A stretch of DNA of 64,000 bases, taken from the NCBI GenBank assembly GCA_910574455.1, contig CAJSYZ010000012.1, positions 489,317 through 553,316 on the forward strand, in the 5' to 3' direction. Shown here one piece after another: positions 11,870-24,666 of the stretch. A program made the translations under genes and the position numbers. Under the pieces are notes generated by a model. That model was not told the origin of the DNA. It made no database searches and was given only the letters and a program-made list of their open reading frames with translations. The DNA is from Trichaptum fuscoviolaceum (lineage: Eukaryota; Basidiomycota; Agaricomycetes; Hymenochaetales; Trichaptaceae). Numbering within the stretch: the first letter of the stretch is position 1; each line of letters opens with the position of its first letter.

Positions 11870-13480
11870 TATGTCGTAACAGATCTGGGCGGAATGGGAG
11901 ACAGAGGTCTGCACGAGCATGGCACAGGAGTTCAAGGCTGGTGAGTTTATTCTCCTTCTCAATCCTTTTACTTCACGTTATTTACATACCATTTGATACA
12001 GAATCCTAGCTCACACCGTTTACAGCGCACGCAAGATGGTGCAATTCTGGAACACCGCCAGACAGCACCACCACCATTGCCATCGCACTCCTGCTACTAG
12101 TAGTACCCAGCATTGACATGATGACTTCCCACGTGGGGTCTGACACTGGCATCACAGGCCCTCCGTCGTCCGCTACCACCACTGACAGCCATGGTCAGGT
12201 TGGAAACCAGAGACTTCCGGAGACACTTTCATTGTTGTGGGGACTGGTAAGTAGCCCTAGTAGTTATCCGCTATTGCAACAATAGCTCATGACCCGATGA
12301 ACACAACTACATGACTGGCTGATGCTATGGTTGTTGAAGCGCTTAGAATGCCAGCACGCTTACCAGTTCGAGACGACAGCGCGCACCATCTTGCCGGGCA
12401 AGTCTTCTTTTAGAGACAAGTCATTCGGAGATGAGGAGCTCAAAGGCTTCCAGTTTGCCTCACCAGACGACCATCAAATTCATATCTATTTCGCTGATTC
12501 CATGGCTCATGGCGGGGATTTAAGAGATGCTCCTTGCCAACACAAGGGACTTCTTGCAATCAGAGAAGGTATGTACATGAAGTGCCACACATCGACTGAA
12601 AGTTTAACCTCTCTTTCTGAATCAGTGGTGCGCTGACCGTGGTAACCACTCTCGTCGCGACAATTTCCTCTATCGTGTCCCTGGCTTGGGCAGATCATCG
12701 TTGATCCATGCCCTTGCTGGCGCGCTCATGCTCGACATTCTCGCCATCTCACATTCCGCTTTTTGGATGAACGATGTGACGTTGTCGTCGCTTATGGGCC
12801 GTGTGCCTGCCCCGTGTATTGTCCTTCTCGAGGACCTTGACGCTGCATTCACTCGCTCAACTTCGCGCGACGGGTCCTCAACCTGTGTTCCTGGTGGTAA
12901 GAAGAAGAGCTCTTTGTTGTCCGACAACAAGGATAAGATGATGATGATGACGACAATGAAGAAATTGGCAAGAAGAAGAAAAGCAAGAAATATGACACTC
13001 TATCCGACGTGAACACGCTCTCTCTTTCTGGCCTTCTTAATGCACTTGATGGTGTCGCCGCTGCTGTTGGCCGCTTCCTCGTCTCGTCGCAGCGACGAAC
13101 CATCTTGAGCGTTTCGACCCCGCGCTCTCGCACCCCGGTGGTATGGATGTTTGGATCGAGTTCAAAAGCGCAAGCCCTAGGCAGGCTCAAGCGCTCTTCT
13201 GCGACTTCTTCCTGTACGCGGACGTCAAGAAGCCCGAGATCACCAAACGCGAAGGCGAGCTCGATGGGATCAGCCTCCCCACCCCACCCCATCCTCTGGA
13301 TCGATTTCGGAAATTCCGGTGTCGGTATTTGCGTCCGATGCCTCGAGTACCGCAACCTTGAGCTCGAGCTCATTGATGAGAGGTGCGTCAAACAGTCTAC
13401 CTGACGTTGGCAAAGCAGCTCACGACGCAAATTGCGAATTCATCAAACGGGAAAAAGTATTACTTCATCTTAGATATCGT
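11870..13480 (+). pseudogene. BCS1-like AAA ATPase relic
   Basis: Fragments follow the order of BCS1-type AAA ATPases. Near 12330-12380 there is an FETTARTI segment, near 12470 DDHQIHIYF, and then EMLLANTRDFLQSEK joined across a 68-bp intron (about 12570-12637) to WCADRG. Next come a Walker A region read as PGLGRSSLIHALAG, a Walker B region CIVLLEDLDAAF, the segment NTLSLSGLLNALDGVAAA and the family block RFDPALSHPGGMDVWIEF. The Walker A lysine is replaced by Arg. The reading frame shifts near 12935 (before an Asp-rich run) and again near 13090. The C-terminal part degrades into different frames. BCS1-like proteins are mitochondrial inner-membrane chaperones, and basidiomycetes carry many divergent paralogues. 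This copy is not expected to make a working ATPase. Confidence 0.8.
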
Positions 13481-14270
13481 TCAAGTAGTCATGTCCTATT
13501 CCTCGACAAACACCTCTGTGCCACCACCATTGCCGCCGAAACGGAGATCGCTCGGTTTCAATATGCAGAATAAGTCGATTATCGGCCGACAGCGCAATCC
13601 CCCCAGCTCTAAGGACAAGAAACGCTCCTTCATTTAAACTACTTCTTCCATAGCGGATTGGGATGCATTGATCCCATTTCCCACATTGGCATGGTTCCGG
13701 TTTCGAGTTGTATCCAGGGATGACTGATTGTATGACGGCTTACTCGTGGCTTTGCCTTCTAGAGCTGATGGAACAGCTTCTTGTGCAGTGGGCTATGTCT
13801 TCCTGACTTCTTCGGAGTTAACCTGACTCACTTTCTTGTTTGTTTGTGCATAAAATGAAAAGAAGCCTCATAATCGAGTCATCTAGAAGAAATCCTTCTT
13901 ATCTCCTGTCAGTTCAGCTTGAGGTTTATCCGAGCCATAGTATAATGCACTGATAGATTCCTCTCTTCTTTTCCCAGAAGAATAAGGCATCAGAAAAATG
14001 CGTGCAAGAGCTTTGTATAAATGTGAACTCGGAGTGGGTGTCGCCCCTCCCCGCCACCCACCCACCCATTCAACCCTTCGCCATGAACTTTTATCACATT
14101 CTGTTGGGGCTCCACATGCTCCTATTGATTGACCATGCTGTGCTTCGAGTACGCATCGCGCGAAGACTTCCTTGGACACAAAGGAGGATATCTAGGATGC
14201 AAAAAATCGTGCTTACTTTCCATTTCCTCTCAAAATCACTGCACTGACTTTTTGCCAGCTTCACAAACAG

Positions 14271-15128
14271 ATGCAACATCTCCTCGACTACCTGGGGGTT
14301 CCGCCAACGCCTCTTCTTCAACTTCGCAGTTATACACTCGGACCTCTTGTTCCTGAAGTATGTCTGACCACCGCGACGATGGAGAATGCCGTAGACGTCA
14401 TCTATGCTTCCTTGCCGGATGCCCCGGAACGACGCTTCGTTGCCCTCGACATTGAATGGGCGAGTAACTCACCAGAGCTATATCGCGTGGACCTCATCCA
14501 ACTCGCGGTTCAGCAACATGTGTTCCTCCTCCGGACTCATCTACTTAATGCTCTTCCCCCAAGATTGGAACAATTATTAGGTGATGAAACTGTATGGAAA
14601 GTGTCAGCAGGAATCGCTGGTACGACAATCCCATTTCTTCTCTCATTATGCGGCATAACTGAACTAATTGGCAGGTGATGCGACTCGCATCAGGAATAAA
14701 TTTGACATTCCCGTATCCTCCTGTGTCGATTTGACAGATTGGGCGCGCTTCGTTTACCCCGATTTCTGGCCAAGAACGCCAACTTGGCTCCAGCTGCTTC
14801 TGAACCCCCGTCTCTGGTTCAAGTTTCCGCAACTGTTTATAAAGCTGGAGGAGATGGCGGGCAGGCTCCTGCAGACAAACATCGAAAAAGATGTCTTGGT
14901 CACGATGAGCAATTGGGCCGAAGTTGAGCTGTCGGCTGCTCAAGTCCATTGTAAGTTATCCTTTTCAAGTTGTCACTCAGGCTGACCATCTTCTCACTTG
15001 CATCTGCTCTATTAGATGCGGCAATCGACGCGCACAGCACGTTTGCTGTTGCTTCCGTCTTGAATCAAGATGCCTTGGCCTTACCAGATACAATAATCCA
15101 TCACTTCCCAATGCTCGATATTGAGTAG
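14271..15128 (+). CDS. 3'-5' exonuclease, RNase D/WRN-like (DEDDy)
   Basis: Exons 14271-14619, 14675-14950 and 15016-15128, joined by 55- and 65-bp introns, encode about 245 residues. The exonuclease motifs are clear: ExoI VALDIEW (Asp and Glu), ExoII with Asp in AGDATRIRNKF, and ExoIII HYAAIDAH with Tyr and Asp four residues apart, the DEDDy pattern of RNase D and the WRN exonuclease. The protein is expected to trim 3' ends of nucleic acids with two metal ions; the substrate cannot be told from sequence. No HRDC or helicase domain is attached. The start is uncertain: ATG 14271 gives a sensible N-terminus, but an upstream exon in 14000-14240 is possible, since the segment there also has an open frame. 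Confidence 0.82.
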
Positions 15129-15329
15129 GCTGAGGCCCGTTTGAATAGTGCTAACGGTGTTATCTTGTTGAGTAAATTGTTGAGTGCATGCTCTTGTCTT
15201 CAAAAGTTGCCAGGAGCATTGTGATTGTATCTATTATTGAATTGCTTCTCGTTGAATGATCATTGTAGACTGAGGTTGTCAATGGTGTTTGCTGTCGCTT
15301 TCAAGATGTCATGAAGATGAAGGTAGCTT

Positions 15330-15860
15330 GAAATCTCAAAACAGAGGTTCAAGTTCACTTGAGTACAGTAGTGGTAGTAGTAGTAAATCTCACTTGAGTC
15401 TGACTTGCCACCTGATGTACAGCTTCCCTCCTTACGCACTGATTTTGTCCTGAAACACCGTTTTAAGGCCATCAGGCAGCCAGGCAACACTTCAGGCAGG
15501 CATGACAACGCTTCAACCCATTTAAGGAAGCTCCAGGACGCGCCAGCCGCCGTTAGCAATCTCTGATGTATTACACTTGAGCACTGAAATCCTGACTTGC
15601 ATTCTGATGCACTGAGAGACGGCTTGCATCCTGAAACACTCCTTATTTCAGTGAGATAAGGCAATCAGTGTATTTTCAGACGAAGTAGCGACCCTTCAGA
15701 CAGGTGCCAGCCAAATCAGGACGCGTCAGGACGCGTCAGTCGCCGTAAGCAAAAGGAAGTTTCCCTGATGTAGTAGAGTCGTGAGAACAAGTTCAAGTTG
15801 AACTTGAACAGTGGCACGCGTCAACTTGAACTTCCGGCGCGTCGCGTCTCTTCATCATCA
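15330..15860. repeat. Motif-rich repeat with imperfect direct repeats
   Basis: The region holds GGTTCAAGTTCACTTGAG, AAGTTCAAGTTGAACTTG and TCAACTTGAACTTCC. It also contains recurring words CCTGAAACAC and CAGGACGCG (CAGGACGCGCCAGCCGCC near 15532; CAGGACGCGTCAGGACGCG near 15717). It looks like the remains of one or more repeats. No gene is supported between 15129 and 16758. Confidence 0.45.
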
Positions 15861-16758
15861 ACTACGACAACAATTGAACAAAGACGACTTCAAGCCTCAG
15901 GATAGTGTCGATGCAACAAACCTCAAGAATTTTCTAGTACAAGAACTCACGAAACGGCTGCGCCGTCTCATAGTTTGATGCTAGATCGCCATTGTAGTTG
16001 TCTTGAAGGAATCTTTCAGCAAGCTCCAGGGCGGTTTCTCCTACTAGAACCTAACAGCCCAATTTTGACCTATAGCTCCCTTCACGGGAAGATTACCTTT
16101 TCAATTGACAACAACAGACGGCACCGGCAATTTGAACGTGCTCGAGAGTACATTGCTGACACGCATACTCGCGTCGCGTATCTTCGTCATCAACCACGAC
16201 AACACGGACAACCTCGAACCTCGAGAGACACGATGAAGATAAATTTCGTAAACTACCAAGAGGTTTTCCATAGCTTACAGTGGCGCGTAGCTTGAAGTCG
16301 TTCTGGGCAAGGAGCTTCTGATCGAATGGTCTGTCAGCACAAACTCACAATTCAGACTCCTTCATGAAAGTATCATGCAGTGCTGGATTCTGGACAGCAG
16401 CTTACAACGAGTAGGGGATTCAAGAATGGGCCCAAAGCATTATTTGCATTCGCTTTCGCATGCTACTCAGCGTGGGTCGTCTTATGTTGTACCAGTATGG
16501 GTTCTTTTATTCATTTGAAACACTTTTCAGCTTTACCAAATTACCGCACTACATTGTAAGCACTGAATTTCTCTCATCGATCAATGAATCAGAGTCGTTT
16601 CAACACCAGCAACTTGCAGTCCTTACGCCGATATAATTATATCTGGACGTGCTCTATATTAGGAAGTCACTTCAAGCTCTCCAGAACCGGATCAGCGTCG
16701 TTCCTCTCACCGCAATGCGGGAGACCCGTTCACTGGAAGCATCTTTCTTTCTACCACG

Positions 16759-18055
16759 ATGCAGAAGGCTCGTATCGATGAAAACGGAACAGAGCTTGCG
16801 TATCTGGATTCAGGAGCACCACTGAACTCAGAGAACTACTCGACGCTCGTTATCGTCCATGGACACACTTATCATGCACGTAAGTGATAAGCATCTGAGC
16901 GCTTATCAGTCTAACCGCTGATGCACGCATGATCAGAAAACTTCTCTCGTTTGCTACCGTTGAAGTCGAAGCACAATATCCGGGTTGTTGCTCTAAATCG
17001 AAGAGACTACGTTGGGTCAACACTGTTCACGCCAGAGGAGCTCAAAGACGCATTTGGTACCGACGAGAAGAAACACAAGGACTTCCTCAAGGCGCGCGGA
17101 CTGGAGATCGCTAAGTTCCTGGTATGGGTCATCGACGAACTGAAGATCCCACCGCGGACACCCAAAGGCTCGGGCGGTCTGGCACTCCTAGGCTGGTCTC
17201 TTGGCAACATTACGACAATTGCATTCTTGAGCAATTTGAAGAGCTATCCACGTGAAATTTTAGAAAAACTGCGACCGTATTTCTCGACCTTTTTTATCTA
17301 TGGTAAGAAAGTACAACCAAGTCTGCTGATCCGTTGTCCGTTACTTAATTTGATGATTCCAGAGTGCTCATACGCGATATTCGGACATCCTCACCCTGAG
17401 GGAAGCTATCATCCCCTACAAGACCCGGATATTCCACAGAGATTGAAAGGAGTCTCCTTCGGCACCTGGTTATCGTCTTACTACTCTCACCCATTTTACA
17501 CTTTTCCGCCTTCTGATCAAGTAGCAGCACGATCCTTGTCATCTCTGGAGCTACGAACGCCCAAGACACATGCGAAACGGCCGACGAATGAGAACATATC
17601 GCCCCGAGAGCTCCTTGCGAGCATAGATCTTGCCCCCGGGACAAGATCCGAGCACGCGTTCTACGGTGCTATCAAGCCAGAAACTCTCTATGCCGAATTC
17701 ACCGAGGCTTTACTCTTGGAGGACGCTTCAACCTCCAGTGAGGAGCTTCTTCTTCCAACCATTAAGGTCGTCAATGTGTACGGCACGAAGTCCATGTGGT
17801 CGGTGCAGTACGGTGTCTGGCAGGCCGAGGACGATCTTGCGAAGTGGAAAGCGGAAGGGCGTCGCACGCGACCGTTTGAGTTTGTTAAGTTCGACGGAGG
17901 CAATCACTTTGTGAGTCACGAAATACCCGCTGGTATATGTATCTCTGCCAGTGCTGACTGTAGATACGCTGAAGATCCACTGGGATGATGCCGACGAATT
18001 CATGCGTCTCGTTGCTGAGGCCATGTCTACGACAACTCAGAATGAAGCTAGATGA
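16759..18055 (+). CDS. Alpha/beta hydrolase, tandem copy A
   Basis: Four exons, 16759-16879, 16937-17302, 17363-17910 and 17975-18055, sum to 1116 nt and 371 residues. The alpha/beta hydrolase signature is complete: an HGHTYHA oxyanion strand, nucleophile elbow GWSLGN with Ser at about residue 128, and a C-terminal GGNHF with the likely catalytic His. There is no signal peptide, so a cytosolic hydrolase is expected; substrate unknown. The last intron uses the acceptor in GCTGAAG at 17974, since the nearer TAG acceptor would introduce a stop. Copy B, 237 bp downstream on the same strand, has the same exon pattern and conserved stretches such as LNRRDYVGST and FLVWVIDELKIPP. The pair is therefore a local duplication. 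Confidence 0.88.
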
Positions 18056-18292
18056 ATCCGAGAATGTCGAAAAATTGGATTGTATACCTGCTCTCCCAAT
18101 AACAAACATTGGATTTCGCTTTTAAAGGGATGACGAGATTTCAAGCTGAATGGCGTGGCTGATGAGTCTGCTACCCTGAATCTCCCACGATTGAAATGAC
18201 TCGTACGTCCTGTTCTATTGAGATTTGCCATCGAGTCATGCTGCTACGGGCCAGTGGTCTCTTCTCGTTCCCCATCCTCTTCCCTATTCACG

Positions 18293-19570
18293 ATGCAGAA
18301 AGCTCGCATTGACAAAGGAATTGAGTTCGCGTATCTGGACTCCGGTGTGCCAGGGAACTCCATAACCTACCGAACTCTTGTCGTTGTCCATGGCCACACC
18401 TTCCACGCTCGTTCGTGTTTTTCAAGCTCGAATGATATAATGTGCTCCAGTTTTGCCAGAGAATTTCTCCCGCGTGATGCCCTTGGCCGCGAAGTACGGC
18501 CTTCGCGTCATTGCTTTAAACCGCAGAGACTATGTGGGGTCAACACCGTTCACAACTGCTGAGTTGGACGACCTTCTGAGCGATGATGACGCAAAGCACA
18601 GACAATTTCTTCAGGCTCGAGGGCTAGAGATAGCTAGGTTTCTCGTCTGGGTAATCGATGAACTGAAAATACCACCCAAGACGGAAGCTGTCATCGACGG
18701 CGAATCGAAGACTTACGGCGGACTGGCTCTCATGGGCTGGTCTCTCGGGAACATCCAGACGATCTCGGTTTTGGGCCATGTGGAGACCTACCCTCGCGAA
18801 GTGGTGGTGAAACTCAAACCTTTTTTAAGAACTCTTTTCATTTACGGTATGGGCAATTAGCCTAGTCTTGTGGCAATGTTTCGCACTAAGCTAACGATCT
18901 GAGCAGATAGCCACTATGCATTGTTTGGATATCCACACCCCGAAGGCTACTATCACCCCCTAGACGACCCGGAGTGTGTTGAGGGAATGATGGGCACATG
19001 GTTGGCGTCGTACTTCACTCATCCATATTACTCCCTATCGCCTTCCGAGCAGGCCAACTCGCGGTTGCTCTCGGCATTAGAGCTACGCACTCCGAAAGCA
19101 CACACAATACGTCCTACGAATGAACGAATCCCTCCTGATGAGCTTCTAGCAAGCAGAGATTCTGCACCGTCCGAGCGATCGGAGCATGCATTCTTCCAGA
19201 CGGTTAAACTCAGTACGGCATACGACGTGTTCACTGACGCCGTTCTGCTTGAGCGTAATGTGAACTCAAACGATGTCGCAGAGTCACTCGCTCCTGCACT
19301 CCCGGAAGTCAAAATTGTAAGCATGTATTGTGCGCAGTCATACTGGCCGACACAGTGGGGTGCCTGGGAGAATGAGGCCGATCTAAAGAAGTGGGAAGCG
19401 GCTGGGCACCGAACTCGACCGTATGAGCTCGTTAGAGTTGATGGTGCAAATCATTTCGTACGTGGATTTACATATGTATCTATTTGGATTCGGAACGTTC
19501 TGACATTTGTATTCAGCTGCATTATGATAAACCCGACGAATTCTTGAAGATCGTTGCAGAGAATATATGA
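18293..19570 (+). CDS. Alpha/beta hydrolase, tandem copy B
   Basis: Exons 18293-18410, 18460-18846, 18907-19457 and 19517-19570 sum to 1110 nt and 369 residues. The start at ATG 18293 (MQKARID) was chosen because it matches copy A exactly; the frame is open further upstream but without similarity. The first intron ends at TTTTGCCAG 18459, which restores the HAQNFSR reading seen in copy A. HGHTFHA, GWSLGN and GANHF give the usual hydrolase signature. The protein differs from copy A mainly in the loop after the DELKIPP segment, where it has about seven extra residues. Divergence is substantial but both frames are intact, so both copies are probably functional. Confidence 0.88.
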
Positions 19571-19781
19571 GTGGTAAACCGAGTAATAGAGTGCCAAGAA
19601 GTTATATCGCATACTATATCTAATATGTATGAATATTTAGTGATACAAAGTAATGTTCAAATGAATGTCGTTCCCGTACAAAGTAAGAAATGGTGCTTGA
19701 GAAAAGAACAAAGTGGGTACACGGGTGAATGACGAATTGATACAGATGATATTGAAGTGAAAGTAAGTGTCCAGATTGTCA

Positions 19782-21860
19782 TTAGAATTTAGGCGGAACA
19801 TTAGGTGCATCTTGCTCCCCGAAGGATATTTTTTCCGTTTGCTCTATAGATTGCGAAGATCTCAGAACGACTTGACTTGTGTTCGGTGTCACGGATGAGG
19901 GTGAGGGTCGAATTTGCCCGTATGGCTGTCGCTGTCCGTACGACTGCGACTGTCCGTACATGCTTGAGTTAAGGATGGAAGATGGCGCCTTCGTTGTGGA
20001 TCAGTAAAGGCATTGTAGAAGTCAATAGTCCCAGCTGACCTTCATTTCGTCGCTGAGGGGCCGGACCTTGATGTTCTCGTCGACAGAGAAGTTGGCTAAA
20101 GGAGTTGAAGGGCGATCCCTCCGTGCGCCGTGACCGACCTTCGAGCTCGCGAGAGATCGCACATCCCCGCTCGGCTTTTCGGGCGCAATGATAAGCAAAA
20201 ATAAGGACTTTCGCAGACGAAGCACTCACCAGTCGCCTCTTGTAGAATTGCGGTCTGTCTGATGTGCTTTCCACATCGATACAGACGGCCATCGGGAAAG
20301 AATCCTTTTCGGAAGACTGAGATGAGGTGCGCGAGTTGAGGGTCGCGAGAAGTGAGTTAAGGTAGCCTATGTTCTGGAATCAGTAGTCTGTTGAAGGAAT
20401 GCGATGGTGGGGCTTACATTTCGCTATAATGAAGTGTAATGCGAGAAATAGGAATGTATCTGGTAGCGCCACGACCTGAGCGGGAGAATGAGCGTAATGT
20501 CGGTTGCAGGCTATTAATTACTCACGAAGATCATCGCGAGGACCGAAGCCATGCTGGTCAACAGCCCATTATTGATAGTGTATAACAAAAGGCGGTGAAT
20601 AACACCGTCCATGCTGAGAAGTCGTTTACATAAGACCTTCTTGAGCTGATATGTCCATAGACTGGAAGCATACCTTGAAAACCCGTTCAGGCCATCTCGA
20701 AGGTAAAAGCATAAAGTCAAAGTGATGAGGACGTCGATTATTGCTGACAAGGCTAAGCCTAGAGTGAATAACCACTGCACGGAAGACGTGAGAATGAGCA
20801 TGTAGCATTCGGGTGAACCTTAGATCACTTACCCGGAAATCGCGAACAAAGACGCTGAAGTGTTTCAGGCGTAGCCTAATTTCAAAACGTGTCAGCGTTT
20901 GTGCACATCATGGATACGGGCGGCGCATACATTTCAACAGTGGTCGCTGGGACGAAAATGTCAGTTACGCAGCGACTGGCTCAGTGCCGCGAAGTAGCTT
21001 ACCGAAAGCCGATCCTAGACGAATGACCGCCAAAAGGCACTGAGGTCCAAATCAAATCAGTGGAGATCATAAGTAGAAAATGATGTACACACAATGAGAG
21101 TTGTAAGCCAAACGTTCTTCTTACTGACTGGTTGACGCATGGAATGTTTAGTCTATGATGTCATTGACTTTACTGAAGCTAATACACTCACGTCTCCAGA
21201 CCCGGTTGGCGAAGAAACTAGCAAAGTTCGTCTTAGTATTTTCATCAGCGAGGACCACTCGGGATGACGCTTACCCATGGACCACGATAGTGAGAAGACC
21301 GGTGATGCCGATACTCAACTACAAAACGAATGAGTACGGGAGCCCAGCGTTAGGGTCGATGTTACACACGGCGACAGTCCTTTGAAACGCCAATTACAAA
21401 AAAACACATGAAATTAGAATTCAAGGTAAACTCACCATGTCAAATGGTCCAGCTCGTCGACGTTTCCCCAATTCAATACCAAGTAGTGCCATACGCCTTG
21501 GCAGATGAAAATTGTATGTATCACATCGAGGATCCTGTAAGCTGAAGTCAGAAGACATTCGACTTGCGTAGGTGCGCGTTACCTACCAGACAGAAAAGAC
21601 CTGCAACGTTTTGGTATGAGGGGTAGAGAAAGAACAGGAAAGCGCTCAGACGCACAGTAGATTTCAGACCAGTGGTATCTCTGGTCTTGTACTTTCTATA
21701 GTACATGTATGCCTGGATCGTAGCCATCCCAGAGAAGCTGCGTCGTATAGAAGTCAGCTTGCATTAGGCTACTCAGAGGTTGTTAGAAATACATACGCGA
21801 TTGATATCATACAACCAATCATCAGGGCACCGAAGGTGAGCCGAATGTCCTCTGTCGCCA
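19782..21860 (-). CDS. Seven-helix membrane protein, DUF6534 type
   Basis: Starts at ATG 21860 (MATEDIRLTFGALMIGC) and runs leftward through about eleven or twelve small exons. Helical segments can be read in order: GALMIGCMISIAFSG, a second one around RLSAFLFFLYPSY, then ILDVIHTIFICQGVW, VALSIGITGLLTIVVHG, CLLAVIRLG, WLFTLGLALSAIIDVLITLT and LLTSMASVLAMIF. After the last helix comes LNSLLATLNSR, a landmark I associate with the DUF6534 family of Agaricomycete membrane proteins, and then a hydrophilic Ser/Gln-rich tail ending PPKF at TAA 19784-19782. The function of the family is unknown. The exact boundary of the exon around 21600 is not settled. The intron inside the fourth segment starts GTGTAACATC. 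Confidence 0.8.
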
Positions 21861-21899
21861 TGGTCGAAAGGATCCGAGGTTCGATAGGGAAAGAGCGTA

Positions 21900-24640
21900 G
21901 TAAGAAGACCCGACAGATCCTTCAGCGCAATGGCACTGGACTTAAATGTACAGGGAACTGAAAAGAGGAAGAAGGAGAAGAAGGGAGCAATGGTAGTAGG
22001 TTCCCCGCACGTTTGCTCCCGAGCGATCTTTAAATAGTGAGGCGCAGAGGATTGGAAAACTTCAGCAGCACGAGAGCTGTTTCGCCAATCGGCTAGCAAG
22101 CGTCAGCAGCTCGGATGATGGACGGACTGAACGGTGGAGGGATCACGGCCGGCGGAGCGAGTAGTGAACCTGGTGGGTGCTTGACCGGTGTACCGGGTCA
22201 AACGACACGAATATCAGACGACGATCACCTGTTGCCCCAGATCAGACAAATCGTCAAATCGACAATCTTTGCAGAATTTGAAATTATGGGCACGAATAGA
22301 AGATCGACGCCCGACTGAAGCATGGCGAGTTCTTCCCCTTACGCACGCGCGCTCCGGGGTCCAACCTTAGTGAGTTGCAAGCGGTTTTGTGAACACACCT
22401 TTCTGAGCCACTGCATCTTTTTTGCGCACCGACCGTCTCTGCGCGCCCGCTCTTGCTGAACATGCAGTGCAGAGGCTGTGAGAATGGATTCGGCGGTAGC
22501 GTAGGCAGATGCTGGAGTCGTCGTCGCCGATCTTGACAGAGATTTTGAAATACGAAAGACTTAGTTGCTACGGCGTCCATGTCAGCGTCTCAGGACGATA
22601 ATTCGAATAAATTCTTGTACTTACTTGATTAAAACTGACCGGTTAAGAAGCGGTAGTATTTCAAACTCTTGGGGACGTGGGATCCTGAGATGCTCAGCCG
22701 GTCAAAGGCCATGCGGGTGTAATAAGGGCAGCTTGGCCTCAAAGTGAGAGCTACCAAAGACCGCTAAAGTGAAAGTCCAAAGCCGCTATCACTGGCAGAT
22801 AGACGCGGGTCGCCGGTGGTTGATCATACAAATCAGTATTCTGTTCCTTCGGCATCGGAATGATTACAAGCTTCAAGTTCCCAATTACTATGGCAGTCCG
22901 ATGAAAGGATCGAGATTGCCTGCAGACGCCCTTCTGAACGAACGCCAGGAACGACAAGATACAGCTTTCTCTCGATAGATCAGTGTAAATGGTGTCTATG
23001 ACATCTGTTGAGAAAGGTACTCAAGGAACAATTGTCACTCTGACCTCTTCAGCAAATCTCGTGAAGACCTCCGAAAAATGTTAAACGCCGCAATTCCCGC
23101 CATGTTCGCATGGTAACAACTTGTCTTTAGCCTAGAAGCAAGATCCACGTTGATCGATGGTGCCATTGGTGCACCTTCTGTGCATAATATCTGGGTGAGC
23201 TCAGTGAGAGCTTTGAGAGTCCACCGACATCTGAATTCAATGACCCTGGATGTATTTCGAATGGTAAACACCCGATGTCGACGTCAGAATCCTCGTCATT
23301 ACCATGTCAACGAAATATGCTGACTTGAAACCTCCTCGAAGTGAGAATGATTTGAGCGAGTACTAGGGAGTTCATTTCGAGTTTCAGAGAATATGAATAT
23401 TTGCGTCATATAATAACGATCTTGTTCGAAAACACGGGAGTTTGGGAGAAGAGGATGGTGAGGCAGCCTGTACTACAAGTAATGATTTATGTAAGATTAG
23501 TAACACTCAGTCACGTGTGCATTTATTAACCGAAACGCGTCCGTCGCGTCGTCTCTCCGTCTCTTACTGCCATCTACTTATTTGAGGATTACGCCTTCGT
23601 CAACAGCCTTGAACAAGGATGCACACAACTTATATTGGATATATATTACGACTTTAGACCTTTATTTGACATTTCTGTCTCGGACGTGCCACCCAGATTT
23701 TCTCAAAGTTTGGGGAGACTATTGGCCGTATGGCCCTACGCCCCACGCATTGGTGCATTTCGAGTTCGCCTTTCGAGAGTCCTCTGGTGCTTAGAGTAGC
23801 TGCGTTCGGATCCCTGACAGTTGAGGATGCGGAAGCCATGCTCCGAGGTTTGGACGTAATCATCTGCAAACACCGGTATGAACATCCGTACTCTCCTCCA
23901 GATGTTATCGCTAACGATGCCTCTTCCATTAGATCCCCAAAGCGACTTCTGTCTACAACTCATAACTTTCCGTTTCAGTTCTATCTCACCCCTAATGGCG
24001 CTTACTGTTGAGTATATGCGTATGCATATTCTACCCACTTGCGCTGACTCTAAGACCAACCGCAGTAGGCGCACACGTTAAAAGTGGACGCCAACGTAGT
24101 CTTCGACGATCCAACGTTTAACTTCCTTATATTTGTCGTCTCCCTTGGGCAAGACGGATTTGTTGTGCGATTACTGAGGCTTGCGTGAGTACTTCGGAAA
24201 GCATAGCAACTATATCTCTTGTTAACATCTTCTTTCCCTTTCAAATTACCGGTCCATTCTTGCTATAAGACTTCTGCTGGCGCCTTGACTATTCAAGTTA
24301 TGCCTGCGCCTGAAAGTCGAATACTTAGTGCAGACTTGAATTGACACGGCCCTGTCGCACAGCCCGTGAGTCACAGCTTCTATTTTGGGATTCGGTTGGT
24401 TCCTTCCACCGAACTCCCGAACGAACCTTGGACACTGCCCAACATCTCAGATTCTTGAGCAAAGCACCCTTCCCGCCAGTGTCCTCTGCGGAAATCTTGT
24501 TCTCGCTCGCCTCGAGGCATCAGCAAAGCGCCAGGCATTCATTGCAATTTAATGTCCTTCGTGTGACCCGAACCCAGATCGAGCCAACCCCCAAACACGA
24601 GGCTTTCATCAGGCCAACACCCCCCCCCCCCTTCGCTGCT
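21900..24640. other. Intergenic stretch without a supportable gene
   Basis: Open frames on both strands are short, overlap each other and show no family motif or sensible splice chain. A weak possibility is a degenerate F-box/LRR-like piece near 23690-23800, where a frame reads PYAPRIGAF, but stops interrupt it. A run of thirteen C lies near 24620. Confidence 0.4.
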
Positions 24641-24666
24641 CGTTACGATATGTACTCATCTTGAAG

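Noticed and set aside
12849..13430. 193-residue minus-strand ORF
   Set aside because: It is the antisense shadow of the BCS1-like relic, which has clear family blocks on the plus strand.
15260..15664. 134-residue minus-strand ORF
   Set aside because: It overlaps the motif-rich repeat at 15330-15860 and has no recognisable feature.
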